Of a DNA stretch of 64,000 nucleotides, positions 28,079 through 35,849 are shown one piece after another (the stretch's first letter is position 1; the number at the start of each line of letters is the position of its first letter). The stretch comes from Marinobacter sp. SS13-12 (GTDB lineage Bacteria > Pseudomonadota > Gammaproteobacteria > Pseudomonadales > Oleiphilaceae): positions 124,001-188,000 of the forward strand of contig NZ_JASSUA010000002.1 of NCBI RefSeq assembly GCF_030227115.1, given 5' to 3'. The position numbers and the translations under genes were made by a program. Under the pieces are notes generated by a model. The model worked only from the letters and a program-made list of their open reading frames with translations. It did not search any database and was not told the DNA's origin.

Positions 28079-28980
28079 AAATTGCGATTCTGTCGCGTAA
28101 CCGTCATCTCTACTCGACACGTCGTCTGGTGGAAGAGGGTGTTAACCGGGGCCATGAAGTGAAGGTGATTGACTGCCTGCACTGCTCCATGAATATTACC
28201 TCCGCTGACCCGAGGATCCACTACCACGAGGAAGTACTGGAAGACTTCGATGTGGTGATTCCCCGTATCGGTGCTTCGGTGACTTTCTACGGCACAGCGG
28301 TGCTGCGCCAATTCGAGATGATGGGGGTTTTTCCCGTCAACGAGTCCGTGGCCATTACCCGCTCCCGAGACAAGCTGCGCTCACTGCAACTGCTGGCCCG
28401 CAAGGGTGTGGGCATGCCGGTGACCGGGTTCGCCAACAAGCCCGATAACGTGCCGGAACTGCTGAAAATGGTGGGCGGTGCACCGGTGGTGATCAAGTTG
28501 CTGCAGGGTACTCAGGGCATTGGTGTGGTACTGGCGGAAACCCGCAAGGCGGCTGAAAGCGTGATCGAGGCCTTTATGGGCCTGAAAGCAGACATCCTGG
28601 TGCAGGAGTTCATCAAGGAAGCCGGTGGCGCCGATATCCGCTGTTTTGTCATTGGTGACAAGGTGATTGCAGCCATGAAACGCCAGGGTGGTGAAGGTGA
28701 ATTCCGGTCCAACCTGCACCGCGGCGGCACTGCATCGCTGATTCGCATCACACCGGAGGAGCGTCGAACGGCAATTACTGCGGCCAAGTCCATGGGCCTC
28801 AACGTGGCCGGTGTGGATCTGCTGCGCTCCAGCCGCGGCCCGCTGGTGATGGAAGTCAACTCCTCGCCGGGCCTTGAAGGTATCGAGAATGCCACCGGTA
28901 AAAACGTGGCCGGCATGATCATGAACTGGACCGAGAAGAATCAGCAGCCCTGGAAAACCCGCACCAAGGGGAGGGGCTGA
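28075..28980 (+). CDS. rimK: RimK: ribosomal protein S6-glutamate ligase family (ATP-grasp)
   Basis: RimK adds glutamate residues to the C-terminus of ribosomal protein S6; family members also make poly-glutamate. The 301-residue product has the same length as E. coli RimK. The N-terminal domain ([21 protein letters not shown]) is followed by the ATP-grasp core: [38 protein letters not shown], and the metal-binding [13 protein letters not shown] near the end. It overlaps the protease gene by four bases and is one base from the next start. Whether the substrate here is S6 or another peptide is not shown. Confidence 0.92.
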   Translation: MKIAILSRNRHLYSTRRLVEEGVNRGHEVKVIDCLHCSMNITSADPRIHYHEEVLEDFDVVIPRIGASVTFYGTAVLRQFEMMGVFPVNESVAITRSRDKLRSLQLLARKGVGMPVTGFANKPDNVPELLKMVGGAPVVIKLLQGTQGIGVVLAETRKAAESVIEAFMGLKADILVQEFIKEAGGADIRCFVIGDKVIAAMKRQGGEGEFRSNLHRGGTASLIRITPEERRTAITAAKSMGLNVAGVDLLRSSRGPLVMEVNSSPGLEGIENATGKNVAGMIMNWTEKNQQPWKTRTKGRG

Positions 28981-28981
28981 A

Positions 28982-30049
28982 ATGGCCGCTCGGGCCCCCT
29001 TCGTCATGGCCGGCTATGAGATCAAGGCCGGAACCCGGCAGACCGTGGAAATACCGGTCGCCAAGTTGTATACCCACACACCGCTTCACGTTCCTGTTGA
29101 AGTGGTGCATGGCCGCCGCAGTGGCCCTGTGTTGATGGTGTGTGGTGCGATTCACGGGGATGAAATCAACGGTGTGGAAATCGTGCGCCGGGTGCTGACC
29201 AACTCCGCCTTGCGTCATCTGCGGGGTACCCTGGTTGCTGTGCCGATCGTTAACATCTTCGGATTTGTACAGCGTACCCGCTACCTGCCGGACCGCCGTG
29301 ACCTGAACCGCTGCTTTCCGGGTACGGAGTCAGGCTCTCTGGGAGGGCGCATCGCTTACCTTTTGCGTACCCAGATCATGGAAAATGTTACCCATATTAT
29401 TGACTTGCACACGGGGGCCATACACCGGTTCAACCTGCCACAGATTCGCGCAGAGCTGAAGAATCCGGAAACCATCCGCATGGCGGAAGCCTTCGGTGCG
29501 CCGATCATCATCAATGCCAGCTTGCGGGAAGGCAGCCTACGGGCCTACGCTGATTCCCAGGATATTCCGGTGGTGACCTTCGAGGGCGGAGAAGCCCTGC
29601 GGTTTGACGATGTCGTAATCTCCAGTGGCGTGAAAGGTGTGATCCGGGTGATGCGGGAGCTGGAAATGATTCCCGCCAAGAAGGGCCCTAAGGCGCCGAG
29701 AAAACGCTCGGAAACCGCCGCCAACTCGCAATGGGTACGTACCGACACAGACGGCATCATGCGCCCGGTGGCAAGCCTGGGGCAGAAGGTGCGCAAGGGC
29801 CAGAAACTGGCCATGGTTGCCGACCCGTTCGGCGAGTCCGAGACGGCCGTGCTCTCACCCTGTTCCGGCATTGTGATCTGTGTGAACAACCTGCCGCTGG
29901 TTAACGAGGGCGAGGCCATTTATCACATCGCCCGGTTCGATGAACTCAACGAGGCGGAAAAGGCCATGGATTATTTCCGCAGCAGCTACGAGGGGGACTT
30001 GGGCGACGATATGATTCCCGTTCACCCTTGGGATGACCGGCAGAGATAA
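28982..30049 (+). CDS. Succinylglutamate desuccinylase/aspartoacylase family zinc hydrolase
   Basis: This is a 355-residue M14-like amidohydrolase. Zinc ligands are visible as H and E in AIHGDEINGVEIVRR (about residues 57-71) and H in IIDLHTGAIHR (about 141). The C-terminal third is a barrel-like domain (SPCSGIVICVNNLPLVNEGEAIYHI), seen in the AstE-like group rather than in classical aspartoacylase. No arginine succinyltransferase genes are nearby, so it is probably not AstE. Next to RimK, removal of glutamyl or N-acyl-glutamyl groups is an attractive but unproved role. A GGGGAGGGG stretch just upstream provides the ribosome site. Confidence 0.85.
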   Translation: MAARAPFVMAGYEIKAGTRQTVEIPVAKLYTHTPLHVPVEVVHGRRSGPVLMVCGAIHGDEINGVEIVRRVLTNSALRHLRGTLVAVPIVNIFGFVQRTRYLPDRRDLNRCFPGTESGSLGGRIAYLLRTQIMENVTHIIDLHTGAIHRFNLPQIRAELKNPETIRMAEAFGAPIIINASLREGSLRAYADSQDIPVVTFEGGEALRFDDVVISSGVKGVIRVMRELEMIPAKKGPKAPRKRSETAANSQWVRTDTDGIMRPVASLGQKVRKGQKLAMVADPFGESETAVLSPCSGIVICVNNLPLVNEGEAIYHIARFDELNEAEKAMDYFRSSYEGDLGDDMIPVHPWDDRQR

Positions 30050-30063
30050 CGACGAGGTGGGCT

Positions 30064-30489
30064 ATGATCTGGGATCAGACTTTTATTGAACTGGCGCCCC
30101 TGCCCAGGGGCTTTCACCTGGTGACCAATGAAATCCTGGCCCAGGCGCCTGCGTTGCAGAATTGCCAGGTAGGGCTGCTGCACCTGTTCATCCAGCATAC
30201 CTCTGCCTCCCTGGCCATCAATGAAAACGCCGATCCGGACGTGCGCGGTGACCTTGAGCGGCATTTCAATGTGATGGTGCCACAGAACGCACCTCACTAT
30301 GAGCACACCACCGAAGGCCCGGACGATATGCCTGCCCACATCAAAAGTGTTCTGGTTGGCCCGTCGCTCACTATTCCGGTGAACGATGGCCATCTGGCCC
30401 TGGGTACATGGCAGGGCATTTACCTGTGCGAGCACCGGGATAGTGCCGGCGGCCGGAAAATTGTGGCCACGTTGCAGGGGCGCTGGTAG
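30064..30489 (+). CDS. yjbQ: YjbQ family protein (UPF0047)
   Basis: A 141-residue member of the YjbQ family, small trimeric proteins with weak thiamine-phosphate synthase activity in E. coli and unknown main role. Conserved metal-site residues appear in LFIQHTSASLAINENADPDV and in GTWQGIYLCEHRD. It starts 14 bases after the aspartoacylase-like gene with a GAGG ribosome site and is the last gene of the cluster. A short GGCCG/CGGCC hairpin follows at 30492-30508, between it and the convergent diguanylate cyclase. Confidence 0.88.
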   Translation: MIWDQTFIELAPLPRGFHLVTNEILAQAPALQNCQVGLLHLFIQHTSASLAINENADPDVRGDLERHFNVMVPQNAPHYEHTTEGPDDMPAHIKSVLVGPSLTIPVNDGHLALGTWQGIYLCEHRDSAGGRKIVATLQGRW

Positions 30490-30509
30490 AGGGCCGGTGT
30501 TAACGGCCG

Positions 30510-32171
30510 TTATTGGGCTGTTGTTTCAACCGGCTCGTACCCGAAACTGTTTCTGCCGCTCTCCTTGACCTTGTAAAGCGCCTTGTCGGCCGCACTGACA
30601 AGGTCCTCCATTGTAAGGTCGCTGTGGGGTACCACCGTTGAAACTCCGATGCTGATGGTCAGGTAGGGCTCAACCGGGTTGCAATCGTGCTCAATTCCGG
30701 CCGCGATGATCTGCTCCCGTATCAAGGCAGCAATCTCCATGGCGGCATCGACATCGGTTCCCGGAAGCACCAGCAGGAATTCCTCGCCGCCGTAGCGGGC
30801 TGCCATGTCGGATTTCCGCTGCACAGCGTTCTCCAGAATAGCCGCAACCTGCTTCAGGGCGTCGTCTCCCGCCTGGTGCCCATACCGGTCATTGTAGCGT
30901 TTGAAATGGTCAATGTCGGCAAGCATGACAGTGAGAGGGTCGCCGGTTCGGCTCAGGATTTCCCACGCCTGTTGCAGCTTCTTTTCAAGAGCCAGCCGGT
31001 TTGAAAGACCGGTAAGAGGGTCGTGCTCGGACAACCGTTTCAGTTCGGCATTGGCGCTCTGGAGCTCGCTCTGGATTTCAAGCACCTTTTGATGCTTTGA
31101 CGTCAGCTCGGCATTCAGCCGCAACAGTTCCGTATTGTTTGACTCGATCACCCCCAGCATGGAATTGAACTCCCGGGACAGGGCTCCGATTTCATCGTTG
31201 TTTTTGATGCTGGCCCGAAGGGAGTAGTCCATGGCATCGGAAATACTGGCTATATCGGCTTTCAGACTCATGATCGGCTTCACGATCATCCACCGGAACA
31301 GTGCCAGCAAAGCTGCTGCGAGAACGGCGCACAGGAACACGAGCAGTGCCACGCCATAGAAGGTGATTTCTTTACCCAGCTCAGTGATTTCGCGCGGTAG
31401 AATCGCGGTTGCCCGCAAGCCAGGTGTGCCCTCGATGCTGTAAATCTTTGAGGCGGAGAGTGTACTCCGGTCAATGGTTTCAAGTGTGTACGTATCCGCG
31501 CTGGCCGGAACCCCGGTATCCGGGACCGGTTCGATACTGAACTCCAGGACAATCTGCTCTGAAAGCGTGCTGACCAGCTCTTCATCCAGAAACTGGCCAA
31601 ACACCACATACCCCTGGTGTGGGCCAGAGCCATCGCTTTTCACGATCGGGCGCATGGCAAAGAGAACCGGAATGCCATCCACCTCGACAATGCCGCTGGT
31701 GCTCTGGTCATCGATGTATGCCTCGGTGTCAATCCGCTGTCTGAAGCCTGCTATGGCTGCGACAGCCGCATCGAGGTAGCTTTCTGACAGATCGACGTAG
31801 TCGCCTTCAGGTGGAAAGTCGAAAACCCTTCCCCAGACGGGTTGCCCGTCAAGGTCGAGGAACAGGGCAACATCGAACCCGAAGTTCAGAAAGGTGTCCG
31901 GATACAGATTGGACTCGATGTACTCCGGATCACCGGTTTGAATGAACGAATAGGTGTCATTCCATGCCGACCAGTCGTAAACGGTGAAATCGATAGTTTC
32001 ACGCTGGGCTTCCAGCCGCCGGACGACCCGGTCAATGTTGTTCCTGGCGTAATCGACCTCGATATCATGAAAGGCGGGATAGATAACATTGCGCTGGATA
32101 AAAAAGGCTGACACCGAAAGCAAAAGCCCCATCAACAGAATCAATGCGGTGGTTTTTGCAGAAATCGACAT
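30510..32171 (-). CDS. Membrane diguanylate cyclase (CHASE4-like, HAMP, GGDEF)
   Basis: The 553-residue protein has TM1 at about 7-25, a periplasmic CHASE4-like sensor domain (about 30-270, including DWSAWNDTYSF), TM2 at about 278-298, HAMP, a short coiled coil and a C-terminal GGDEF domain. The active-site loop reads GGEEF near residue 460 and is preceded by RKSD five residues upstream, a complete inhibitory I-site. It should therefore make c-di-GMP with product feedback. The ATG at 32171 has AAGG nine bases upstream; the frame extends 37 codons further but that stretch is not signal- or membrane-like. No phosphodiesterase domain is present. Confidence 0.92.
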   Translation of the reverse strand: MSISAKTTALILLMGLLLSVSAFFIQRNVIYPAFHDIEVDYARNNIDRVVRRLEAQRETIDFTVYDWSAWNDTYSFIQTGDPEYIESNLYPDTFLNFGFDVALFLDLDGQPVWGRVFDFPPEGDYVDLSESYLDAAVAAIAGFRQRIDTEAYIDDQSTSGIVEVDGIPVLFAMRPIVKSDGSGPHQGYVVFGQFLDEELVSTLSEQIVLEFSIEPVPDTGVPASADTYTLETIDRSTLSASKIYSIEGTPGLRATAILPREITELGKEITFYGVALLVFLCAVLAAALLALFRWMIVKPIMSLKADIASISDAMDYSLRASIKNNDEIGALSREFNSMLGVIESNNTELLRLNAELTSKHQKVLEIQSELQSANAELKRLSEHDPLTGLSNRLALEKKLQQAWEILSRTGDPLTVMLADIDHFKRYNDRYGHQAGDDALKQVAAILENAVQRKSDMAARYGGEEFLLVLPGTDVDAAMEIAALIREQIIAAGIEHDCNPVEPYLTISIGVSTVVPHSDLTMEDLVSAADKALYKVKESGRNSFGYEPVETTAQ

Positions 32172-32313
32172 GGCATTGGGCCTTGCGTACGGGCGGCTGT
32201 TCCGGAGTGGGCTGGGTTCAGTCTCACTATCAAGGCTGACCTGATTATAGTTTGACCAGTTACGTTTCCCGATGGAAGGCATTGGACAAGATTTGACAGT
32301 CTTGGCCGATCTC

Positions 32314-32353
32314 CACCCATTGCAGGGTTTTAATGGGTGTGTTTCTACCCATT
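32314..32353. promoter_or_regulatory. Candidate upstream activator dyad for the TRAP genes
   Basis: CACCCATT at 32314-32321 and AATGGGTG at 32332-32339 form a perfect inverted repeat with a 10-base spacer. A further ACCCATT follows at 32347-32353. It lies about 90 bases upstream of the sigma-54-like promoter, the usual distance for an enhancer-binding protein such as the DctD-like regulator encoded nearby. This is the main content of the 332-base gap between the cyclase and TAXI genes. Confidence 0.5.
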
Positions 32354-32414
32354 TTGATGTTCTGAAATGCCATTTTATTCAATAGGATATTGTTTTAAAA
32401 AAAGTTTCCGAACC

Positions 32415-32430
32415 TGGTCTGCTCCTTGCT
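32415..32430 (+). promoter_or_regulatory. Sigma-54-type -24/-12 promoter candidate
   Basis: TGGTCTGCTCCTTGCT has TGG and TTGCT with exactly 10 bases between the GG and GC doublets, as in sigma-54 promoters. It ends 73 bases before the TAXI start codon. The -24 element deviates from TGGCAC at its last bases. Confidence 0.5.
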
Positions 32431-32503
32431 CCCTTCCCGTCACTGAAGCCTGCTGTGCTTCGTTGAGCACCCAACAAACATAATGAAACAGGGAGCACCC
32501 TCT

Positions 32504-33481
32504 ATGAAAACCCAAGCCGTAATTGCGTTGGCACTTGCCTCTACTTTCGCTGTTACCAGTCCGGTTGTTGCACAGGACAAGTCCGGCTGGCCAGACAACT
32601 TCACGGTTGGTACTGCCAGCCAGGGCGGAACCTACTTTGCGTATGGTTCCGGGTGGGCCAATTTTGTTGCCGATAACCTGGGCGTGTCTGGTGGTGCCGA
32701 AATCACCGGTGGCCCGATGCAGAACATGGCGCTGGTACACACCGGAGATCTGCAGTTCGGTCTGACCACCATGGGCCCCGCCCGGGAGTCCATGGAAGGT
32801 AACAGCCCGCTCGCACCGGGTCTGAACATGGATAACGTCTGCGCCATCTTCCCGATGTACCAGACGCCCTTCTCCGTTACGGCACTGTCTGATTCTGGCA
32901 TTACCTCGATTTCAGACATTCCCGATGGCGCGACCATTGGCTTCGGGCCCGCCGGCTCCACCTCTGATACCTATTTTCCGCGCATGATGGAAACCCTGGG
33001 GGTGAACTTCGAGCGCCGCAACGGTAGCTGGTCAGACCTGGGTACCCAGTTGCAGGATGGCCTGATCGACGTGATTGCCTTCGCTGCCGGCATTCCCATC
33101 CCGGCCGTCAGCCAGCTGGAAGTTCAGACCGACGTGAACATCATCGGCATGACCGACGCAGAAGCCGAGAAGATCACTGGTAACTTCCCGGTTTCCGAGT
33201 TCATCATTCCGGCGAGCACTTACCAGTCCCTGGAAGAAGATTCCCGTGTGGTATCCATGTGGAACTTCGCCATCGCCAACTGTGACGTTCCGGAAAGCCT
33301 GGTGTATGAAATTACCAAGCTGACCATGGAGAACAACGATCAGATGGTGTCGATCCACAAGGCGGCACGCACGTCGATCCCGGAAAACTACGACAAGAAC
33401 AACGTTCTGCCCTGGCATCCGGGTGCGGCTCGCTGGTTCAACGAAAATGGTTACGAGATTCCCGAAAGCGAGATCAAGTAA
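32504..33481 (+). CDS. TAXI-family TRAP transporter solute-binding protein
   Basis: This is a 325-residue periplasmic protein with a signal peptide (cleavage near VVAQDK, about residue 23). The TAXI-family landmarks are FTVGTASQGGTYFAYGSGWA at the N-terminus and IGFGPAGSTSDTYF in the middle. TAXI proteins bind carboxylates such as glutamate or 2-oxoglutarate in the few studied cases; the ligand here is unknown. The start at 32504 has a GGGAG ribosome site, and an ATG 21 bases earlier does not. The permease gene follows after 87 bases containing a terminator-like hairpin. Confidence 0.92.
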   Translation: MKTQAVIALALASTFAVTSPVVAQDKSGWPDNFTVGTASQGGTYFAYGSGWANFVADNLGVSGGAEITGGPMQNMALVHTGDLQFGLTTMGPARESMEGNSPLAPGLNMDNVCAIFPMYQTPFSVTALSDSGITSISDIPDGATIGFGPAGSTSDTYFPRMMETLGVNFERRNGSWSDLGTQLQDGLIDVIAFAAGIPIPAVSQLEVQTDVNIIGMTDAEAEKITGNFPVSEFIIPASTYQSLEEDSRVVSMWNFAIANCDVPESLVYEITKLTMENNDQMVSIHKAARTSIPENYDKNNVLPWHPGAARWFNENGYEIPESEIK

Positions 33482-33523
33482 CTATCGTTGCGTGTCAGGG
33501 GGTTCGGCCGGGCCCCCGTCGGC

Positions 33524-33550
33524 GGCCGGCTTAATGCCGGCCCAGTTTTT
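33524..33550 (+). terminator. Internal terminator/attenuator between binding protein and permease
   Basis: GGCCGGC and GCCGGCC form a 7-base stem with loop TTAAT, followed by CAGTTTTT. It lies 42 bases after the TAXI stop and 18 bases before the permease start. Partial termination here would leave more message for the binding protein than for the permease. Confidence 0.65.
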
Positions 33551-33568
33551 CTGTAGACAGGGCTTATC

Positions 33569-35758
33569 ATGACCACCGAACACTCCCCCAAGGATTCGAC
33601 CCCGACGGTAATGTCGGACGAGGACCATATTCTTGCCCACAACGTGGACGAGGAGCCCGTTGAGGCCAATCGACGAATGTTTGATGGCTGGTTGCTGAAA
33701 TTCGTTACCTTGCTGACGATCGGCTATTCATCATTCCACCTTATCTCGCTGAACATTGCTCCGATGGAAACCTGGAGTTATCGTATTGTCCACGTGGCGG
33801 GCGCCCTGGTGCTGGGGTTTATACTGTACGCCGGTGCCAGGTTTGCCACCCGGGAAGAGGGTGGCGTACGTCATAAGTGGACCACCTGGGTTGGTGGCGT
33901 TGCCCTGTTGCCTGCCCTTTACGCGCTCTACCAGACGTTTTCCTTCAGCCAGATAGTGGCCGGCGGCGCCCTGCGTATTCCGCCGGAGCTGGAAACCTGG
34001 CATTTTGGCTGGCCTCTGCTGGCAGCCACCGCCATTGGTATTGTTCTGAGCTGGTTCCACCAGCGTGAGCGCTCGCGGTTCAGCGTACCCGATCTGGCGC
34101 TGATCGTGTGCTCGATTGCCGTCGCGGCCTATTTCCTGGTGGCTTACAACACGAATATGCGTATGAGCACGGGCACCTCGTTTGCGCCCGTGGGCATTTC
34201 TTTCGCCGCCGTTGCCGGCACCGCCCTGATCATGGAGCTGACCCGCCGGGTTGCCGGTCTGGCGCTGGTGGTGATTGGCCTGGTGTTCCTGGTGTATGTG
34301 TTTGCCGGTCCCTACCTGCCTGGCTTCCTCGGATACCCCGGATTGTCGGTGCAGCGCTTCTTCAGTCAGGTGTATACCGATGCCGGTATTCTGGGGCCCA
34401 CCACAGCGGTTTCTTCAACCTACATTATCCTGTTCATTGTTTTTGCCGCTTTCCTGCAGGCGTCGAAGGTGGGCGATTACTTCGTGAACTTCGCCTTTGC
34501 GACGGCCGGTCGTTCCCGTGGCGGTCCGGCCAAAGTGTCGATCTTTGCTTCGGGTCTGATGGGTATGATTAACGGCACCAGTGCCGGCAACGTGGTTTCT
34601 ACTGGCTCGCTGACTATCCCGCTGATGAAAAAGGTGGGGTACTCCAAGAAATCCGCCGGTGCGGTCGAGGCTGCTGCGTCGACCGGCGGACAAATCATGC
34701 CTCCGATCATGGGGGCGGGCGCCTTCATCATGGCGGAAATCACCGGTATACCCTATACCGAAATTGCCATTGCGGCGATCATTCCTTCGATCCTGTACTT
34801 CGCATCGGTCTATTTCATGGTGGATTTCGAGGCAGCGAAAATGGGCATGCGTGGCATGCGTGAGGATGAACTGCCGAAGCTTCGTAAGCTGATCAAGCAG
34901 GTGTACCTGTTCATTCCCATCATCATTCTGATCTATGCCCTGTTCCAGGGGTATTCGGTGATTCGCGCCGGTACGCTGGCTACGGTGTCTGCTGCGGTGG
35001 TGAGCTGGTTGACGCCCAACAGGATGGGGATACGCTCCATTCTGCGGGCGCTGGATATTGCGTCCATGATGGCGATCCAGATTATCGTGGTGTGTGCCGC
35101 TGCCGGTATTATTGTGGGTGTGATTTCACTCACCGGTGTTGGTGCCCGGTTCTCGGTACTGCTGCTGGATGTGGCCGAGGCCAGCCAGCTGCTGGCGCTG
35201 GTTTTCGCCATGTTCATTTCCATCCTGCTAGGCATGGGGATGCCAACAACCGCAGCTTATGCGGTGGCCGCGTCGGTCGTGGCGCCGGGCCTGGTGAAAC
35301 TGGGAATTGACCCGCTCACAGCGCACTTCTTTGTATTCTACTTTGCTGTGGTGTCGGCCATCACGCCTCCGGTTGCCCTGGCGTCCTATGCGGCGGCCGG
35401 TATTTCCGGGGCCAATGCCATGGAAACGTCGGTGGCTTCGTTCAGGATTGGCATCGCGGCATTTATCGTACCGTTCATGTTCTTCTACAACAGTGCGCTG
35501 TTGATGGACGGGGACTGGTTTGTTATCGCCCGCGCCCTGGTCACCGCAACCTTTGGTGTGTACCTGCTGTCTGGTGGCGTATTGGGCTGGTTCGGCAAGG
35601 TCAGCGCGCCCTGGCTGGTTCGTATCATGCTGATTGTCGCGGCGCTGCTGATGATCGAAGGTGGGCTGTGGACGGATATGACTGGCGTTACCCTCGCGGT
35701 AATCTCATTCCTGATCCAGCGCCAGCGCAGACAGCGCATTGCGCCCATGGCAGTCTGA
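33569..35758 (+). CDS. TRAP transporter fused permease (DctQ-DctM), TAXI type
   Basis: This is a 729-residue polytopic membrane protein combining the small 4TM and large 12TM TRAP subunits, as usual for TAXI systems. The N-terminal third (to about 230) holds the DctQ-like helices. The remainder has the DctM signature stretches, including GLMGMINGTSAGNVVSTGSL, GGQIMPPIMGAGAFIMAEI and LLGMGMPTTAAYAVAASV. Uptake should be sodium-driven and depend on the TAXI protein just upstream. Its transcript probably continues toward the dctB-like gene, with an imperfect hairpin in between. Confidence 0.94.
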   Translation: MTTEHSPKDSTPTVMSDEDHILAHNVDEEPVEANRRMFDGWLLKFVTLLTIGYSSFHLISLNIAPMETWSYRIVHVAGALVLGFILYAGARFATREEGGVRHKWTTWVGGVALLPALYALYQTFSFSQIVAGGALRIPPELETWHFGWPLLAATAIGIVLSWFHQRERSRFSVPDLALIVCSIAVAAYFLVAYNTNMRMSTGTSFAPVGISFAAVAGTALIMELTRRVAGLALVVIGLVFLVYVFAGPYLPGFLGYPGLSVQRFFSQVYTDAGILGPTTAVSSTYIILFIVFAAFLQASKVGDYFVNFAFATAGRSRGGPAKVSIFASGLMGMINGTSAGNVVSTGSLTIPLMKKVGYSKKSAGAVEAAASTGGQIMPPIMGAGAFIMAEITGIPYTEIAIAAIIPSILYFASVYFMVDFEAAKMGMRGMREDELPKLRKLIKQVYLFIPIIILIYALFQGYSVIRAGTLATVSAAVVSWLTPNRMGIRSILRALDIASMMAIQIIVVCAAAGIIVGVISLTGVGARFSVLLLDVAEASQLLALVFAMFISILLGMGMPTTAAYAVAASVVAPGLVKLGIDPLTAHFFVFYFAVVSAITPPVALASYAAAGISGANAMETSVASFRIGIAAFIVPFMFFYNSALLMDGDWFVIARALVTATFGVYLLSGGVLGWFGKVSAPWLVRIMLIVAALLMIEGGLWTDMTGVTLAVISFLIQRQRRQRIAPMAV

Positions 35759-35769
35759 TCCCGCAGAAA

Positions 35770-35803
35770 GCAGGTCAATCGCACCGGTGTGCGGTTGTCC
35801 TGC
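35770..35803. other. Imperfect hairpin between TRAP permease and sensor kinase
   Basis: GCAGG at 35770-35774 pairs with CCTGC at 35799-35803, with an inner CGCAC-CGGT-GTGCG hairpin and partial pairing between. No T tract follows on either strand, so a regulatory or processing role is more likely than termination. Confidence 0.45.
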
Positions 35804-35849
35804 CCAATGCCGGGCGTTACGCTAGCAGTTTTCTCGGGAACCGGGTTAT

